This document shows positions 13,049 to 14,684 of a stretch of 14,684 bases of DNA, one piece after another. This stretch comes from Methanolobus sp. UBA474. Its GTDB lineage: Archaea > Halobacteriota > Methanosarcinia > Methanosarcinales > Methanosarcinaceae. A program made the position numbers and the translations under genes. The stretch lies in assembly GCA_002501695.1 (NCBI GenBank), contig DANZ01000147.1, positions 3,291-17,974 on the forward strand, written 5' to 3'. Positions within the stretch are counted from its first letter, which is position 1. Every line of letters starts with the position of its first letter. Under the pieces are notes generated by a model. It saw only the letters and a list, made by a program, of their open reading frames with translations. It was not told the origin of the DNA and ran no database searches.

Positions 13049-13675
13049 TTGATAGAACCTGCACAACTGGCTTATTTCGTTGCAGCATCTGTGGCTCTTA
13101 CACTGCTGCCAGGTCCGGACATACTTTTTGTGCTGACGCAGAGCATATCCTCCGGAAAGAAAGCCGGAATGGCCACAGCCTGCGGCTTGTGCACTGGTCT
13201 CCTGTTCCACACAACGGCGGCTGCGCTGGGTGTTTCTGCACTCATATACCAGTCTGCCCTTGCTTTTACGATCCTTAAGTATGCAGGTGCGCTTTATCTG
13301 CTCTATCTTGCGTTCAGGGCTGTTCGGGAAGGTGACAGCTTCATATCCTCTGCATCTGTAACAGAATACGGCACTTCGCTTCTTTACAAAAGAGGCATCC
13401 TCATGAACCTGCTTAACCCCAAGGTATCTATATTCTTCCTTGCATTCCTGCCCCAGTTCGTGAATACGCAAACAGGGAATGTTCCTTTGCAGATGGTCTT
13501 TCTCGGATGCGTTTTCTTTATCCAGGCATTGGCGGTCTTTTTCGTGCTCTCTTTATCCGCAGGGCATATTGGAGCAAGGCTGATGGAAAGGCCTGGTATA
13601 GGGAAATATGTGAACCGTGCAAAAGCCGGCATCTTTGCGGTAATAGGTCTTCAGCTTGCACTCTCCCAAAGGTGA
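13049..13675 (+). CDS. LysE/RhtB-family amino-acid exporter
   Basis: The 208-residue integral membrane protein has about six hydrophobic helices and the family signature ALTLLPGPDILFVLTQSISSG (16-36), GLCTGLLFHTTAAALGVSAL (46-65), LKYAGALYLLYLAF (76-89) and the mid-protein motif GILMNLLNPKVSIFFLAFLPQF (116-137). Members export lysine, threonine, homoserine lactones or related compounds; the substrate cannot be read from this sequence. The start is TTG at 13049, four bases after GGGTGA; no ATG occurs before residue 41, where the first helix would already be lost, so the TTG is well supported. It lies 63 bases after enolase and 107 bases before the ABC permease on the same strand, and may share transcription with either. 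Family secure, substrate unknown. Confidence 0.9.
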   Translation: MIEPAQLAYFVAASVALTLLPGPDILFVLTQSISSGKKAGMATACGLCTGLLFHTTAAALGVSALIYQSALAFTILKYAGALYLLYLAFRAVREGDSFISSASVTEYGTSLLYKRGILMNLLNPKVSIFFLAFLPQFVNTQTGNVPLQMVFLGCVFFIQALAVFFVLSLSAGHIGARLMERPGIGKYVNRAKAGIFAVIGLQLALSQR

Positions 13676-13737
13676 TCCTTATTCCTTCTGACTTCAGTAT
13701 TTCCCTTGCGCTCTGGTATGCAAAACATTATCATGAG

Positions 13738-13765
13738 GTATCCGGATAACCACTATGACGGATAC
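13738..13765. repeat. Inverted repeat upstream of the LolC/E permease
   Basis: GTATCCG (13738-13744) and CGGATAC (13759-13765) form a perfect seven-base inverted repeat with a 14-base spacer, 17 bases before the permease ATG. It could be a regulator site or an RNA hairpin in the leader. The remainder of this 107-base gap shows nothing else I recognise. Confidence 0.35.
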
Positions 13766-13782
13766 GCATAAATGGGGAACAG

Positions 13783-14684
13783 ATGTACGAACTGGATATA
13801 GCGCTTCGGCATATCAGTGCACGCAAAAGACTGACATTCTTCGCTGTATTCTCTGTAGCTCTTGCCATAGGCGTTATCGTTGTGCTGATGTCCCTTATGT
13901 CGGGATTCACGGATGAACTGGTATCACTGACAGTGGAGAGCTCACCCCATATTGTCGTGAGCCCCGCGGAAGGCACTACGGAAAATATATATTTTTACAG
14001 GTATTATTCGGAGCAGATCCTGGATATGGAAGGTGTTTCAGCTGTCTCTCCGGTATTCACAGGACAGGCTGCCCTGCAGTACAAGGATAATGCACAGGGC
14101 GTTAACCTCTATGGAATAGATCCTGAAGCAGAGAATGCTGTGATGCGTGTCAGTGACGATATCATCCGGGGAGATCTCTCCGCCCTTTCAAGAAGCAATA
14201 ACGGGATACTCATTGGTGACCGGCTTGCAGGAGAGCTTGAAGTTGCAGTGGGAGACACGGTCTCTGCAGTTATCCCCGCATCAGGCCCGGTTTCCTATGA
14301 GGTCGTGGGGATCTTCCATACCGGGACCCCTGCTGATGAAACCCTTGCTTACGCACGCTTTGATTCGGTCCTGGATCTCTTCGGGGAGAGTGGGGTAGCA
14401 AGCAGTATAAACGTACGTACCCTCGATCCATATCAGGCTGAACTAATAGCCATGTCTGTCGAATCATCTACAGGTCTTGATGCCGTAAGCTGGATCGAGG
14501 CCAACAGGGATATACTGGAGCTGCTCAATACCCAGACGGTCATTGTGTGGCTCTACTACGGACTTATTTATCTCATTGCCGGTTTTGGGGTTGCGAACAC
14601 TCTTATCACCGTGGTCATGGAAAAGCAAAAGGAGATAGGCATGCTGATGGCTATGGGCGCTTCCCGAAAGCATATAACGAACAT
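13783..14684 (+). CDS. LolC/E-type (FtsX-fold) ABC transporter permease, partial
   Basis: Three hundred codons are visible before the right edge; this frame is open to the end. The N-terminus MYELDIALRHISARKRLTFF is typical of LolC/E permeases and leads into a first membrane helix (about 19-41). A large extracytoplasmic MacB-like periplasmic-core region follows (about 42-250, with GILIGDRLAGELEVAVGD near 141-158), then a second helix (about 253-277) and the cytoplasmic coupling segment EKQKEIGMLMAMGASRKHI (280-298), which contacts the ATPase in this fold. Two more helices expected by the family lie outside. GGGG is five to eight bases before the ATG. The likely ATPase partner is the LolD-type gene at 10034. 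Such systems move lipoproteins, peptides or lipids; the substrate is unknown. Confidence 0.9.
   Translation, partial: MYELDIALRHISARKRLTFFAVFSVALAIGVIVVLMSLMSGFTDELVSLTVESSPHIVVSPAEGTTENIYFYRYYSEQILDMEGVSAVSPVFTGQAALQYKDNAQGVNLYGIDPEAENAVMRVSDDIIRGDLSALSRSNNGILIGDRLAGELEVAVGDTVSAVIPASGPVSYEVVGIFHTGTPADETLAYARFDSVLDLFGESGVASSINVRTLDPYQAELIAMSVESSTGLDAVSWIEANRDILELLNTQTVIVWLYYGLIYLIAGFGVANTLITVVMEKQKEIGMLMAMGASRKHITN

Noticed and set aside
12680..13471. Long minus-strand open frame of 263 codons opposite enolase and the LysE gene
   Set aside because: It is antisense to two certain genes and has a Cys/Arg-rich composition with no recognisable motif or ribosome site; it is a shadow of the plus-strand codons.
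1..14684. CRISPR array, insertion sequence, integrase or tRNA gene
   Set aside because: I saw no regularly spaced repeats, transposase-like frame, terminal inverted repeats or cloverleaf-like sequence; every long segment is explained by housekeeping-type genes.

Overview
The window looks like a chromosomal segment of a euryarchaeon, most likely a methanogen of the Methanosarcinales or close kin. Directly archaeal markers are an archaeal-type S-adenosylmethionine synthetase, a UbiA-family enzyme of archaeal ether-lipid synthesis, a CetZ-type tubulin, an RNA-free RNase P homologue (HARP), AT-rich TATA/BRE-like promoters and a CHASE4 sensor kinase. No methanogenesis gene is present, so the lineage is inferred from the combination. 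I saw no mobile element, CRISPR array, rRNA or tRNA. Coding density is high and no gene-free stretch exceeds 300 bases; the largest (1495-1672, 9893-10033, 11563-11710) hold promoter or terminator signals.

Layout. Positions 1-1494 (minus) carry a stand-alone receiver protein followed by a CHASE4-HAMP sensor kinase that runs off the left edge and appears to start at CTG. Positions 1673-3683 (plus) carry HARP and archaeal MAT. Positions 3700-6354 (minus) carry a probable nadX-nadA-DGGGP synthase operon, with nadC divergent at 6480-7331; nadX, nadA and nadC together supply the route from aspartate to nicotinate mononucleotide. Positions 7445-9892 (plus) carry a secreted, membrane-anchored COG1361-type protein and then a CetZ tubulin GTPase. 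Positions 10034-11182 (plus) carry a LolD/MacB-type ABC ATPase and a PPC/DUF296 protein whose stop codon overlaps that of a convergent winged-helix regulator (11179-11562, minus). That regulator is divergent from enolase (11711-12985). A LysE-family exporter and a LolC/E (FtsX-like) permease cut by the right edge follow.

Working together. The clearest functional unit is NAD biosynthesis. The ABC ATPase at 10034 and the permease at 13783 could form one MacB/Lol-like transporter although other genes separate them. The COG1361 protein and CetZ pair is the best candidate for an uncharacterised cell-surface/cytoskeleton module, but only adjacency supports it. Several short intergenic regions carry paired direct repeats near TATA-like elements that may be operators.
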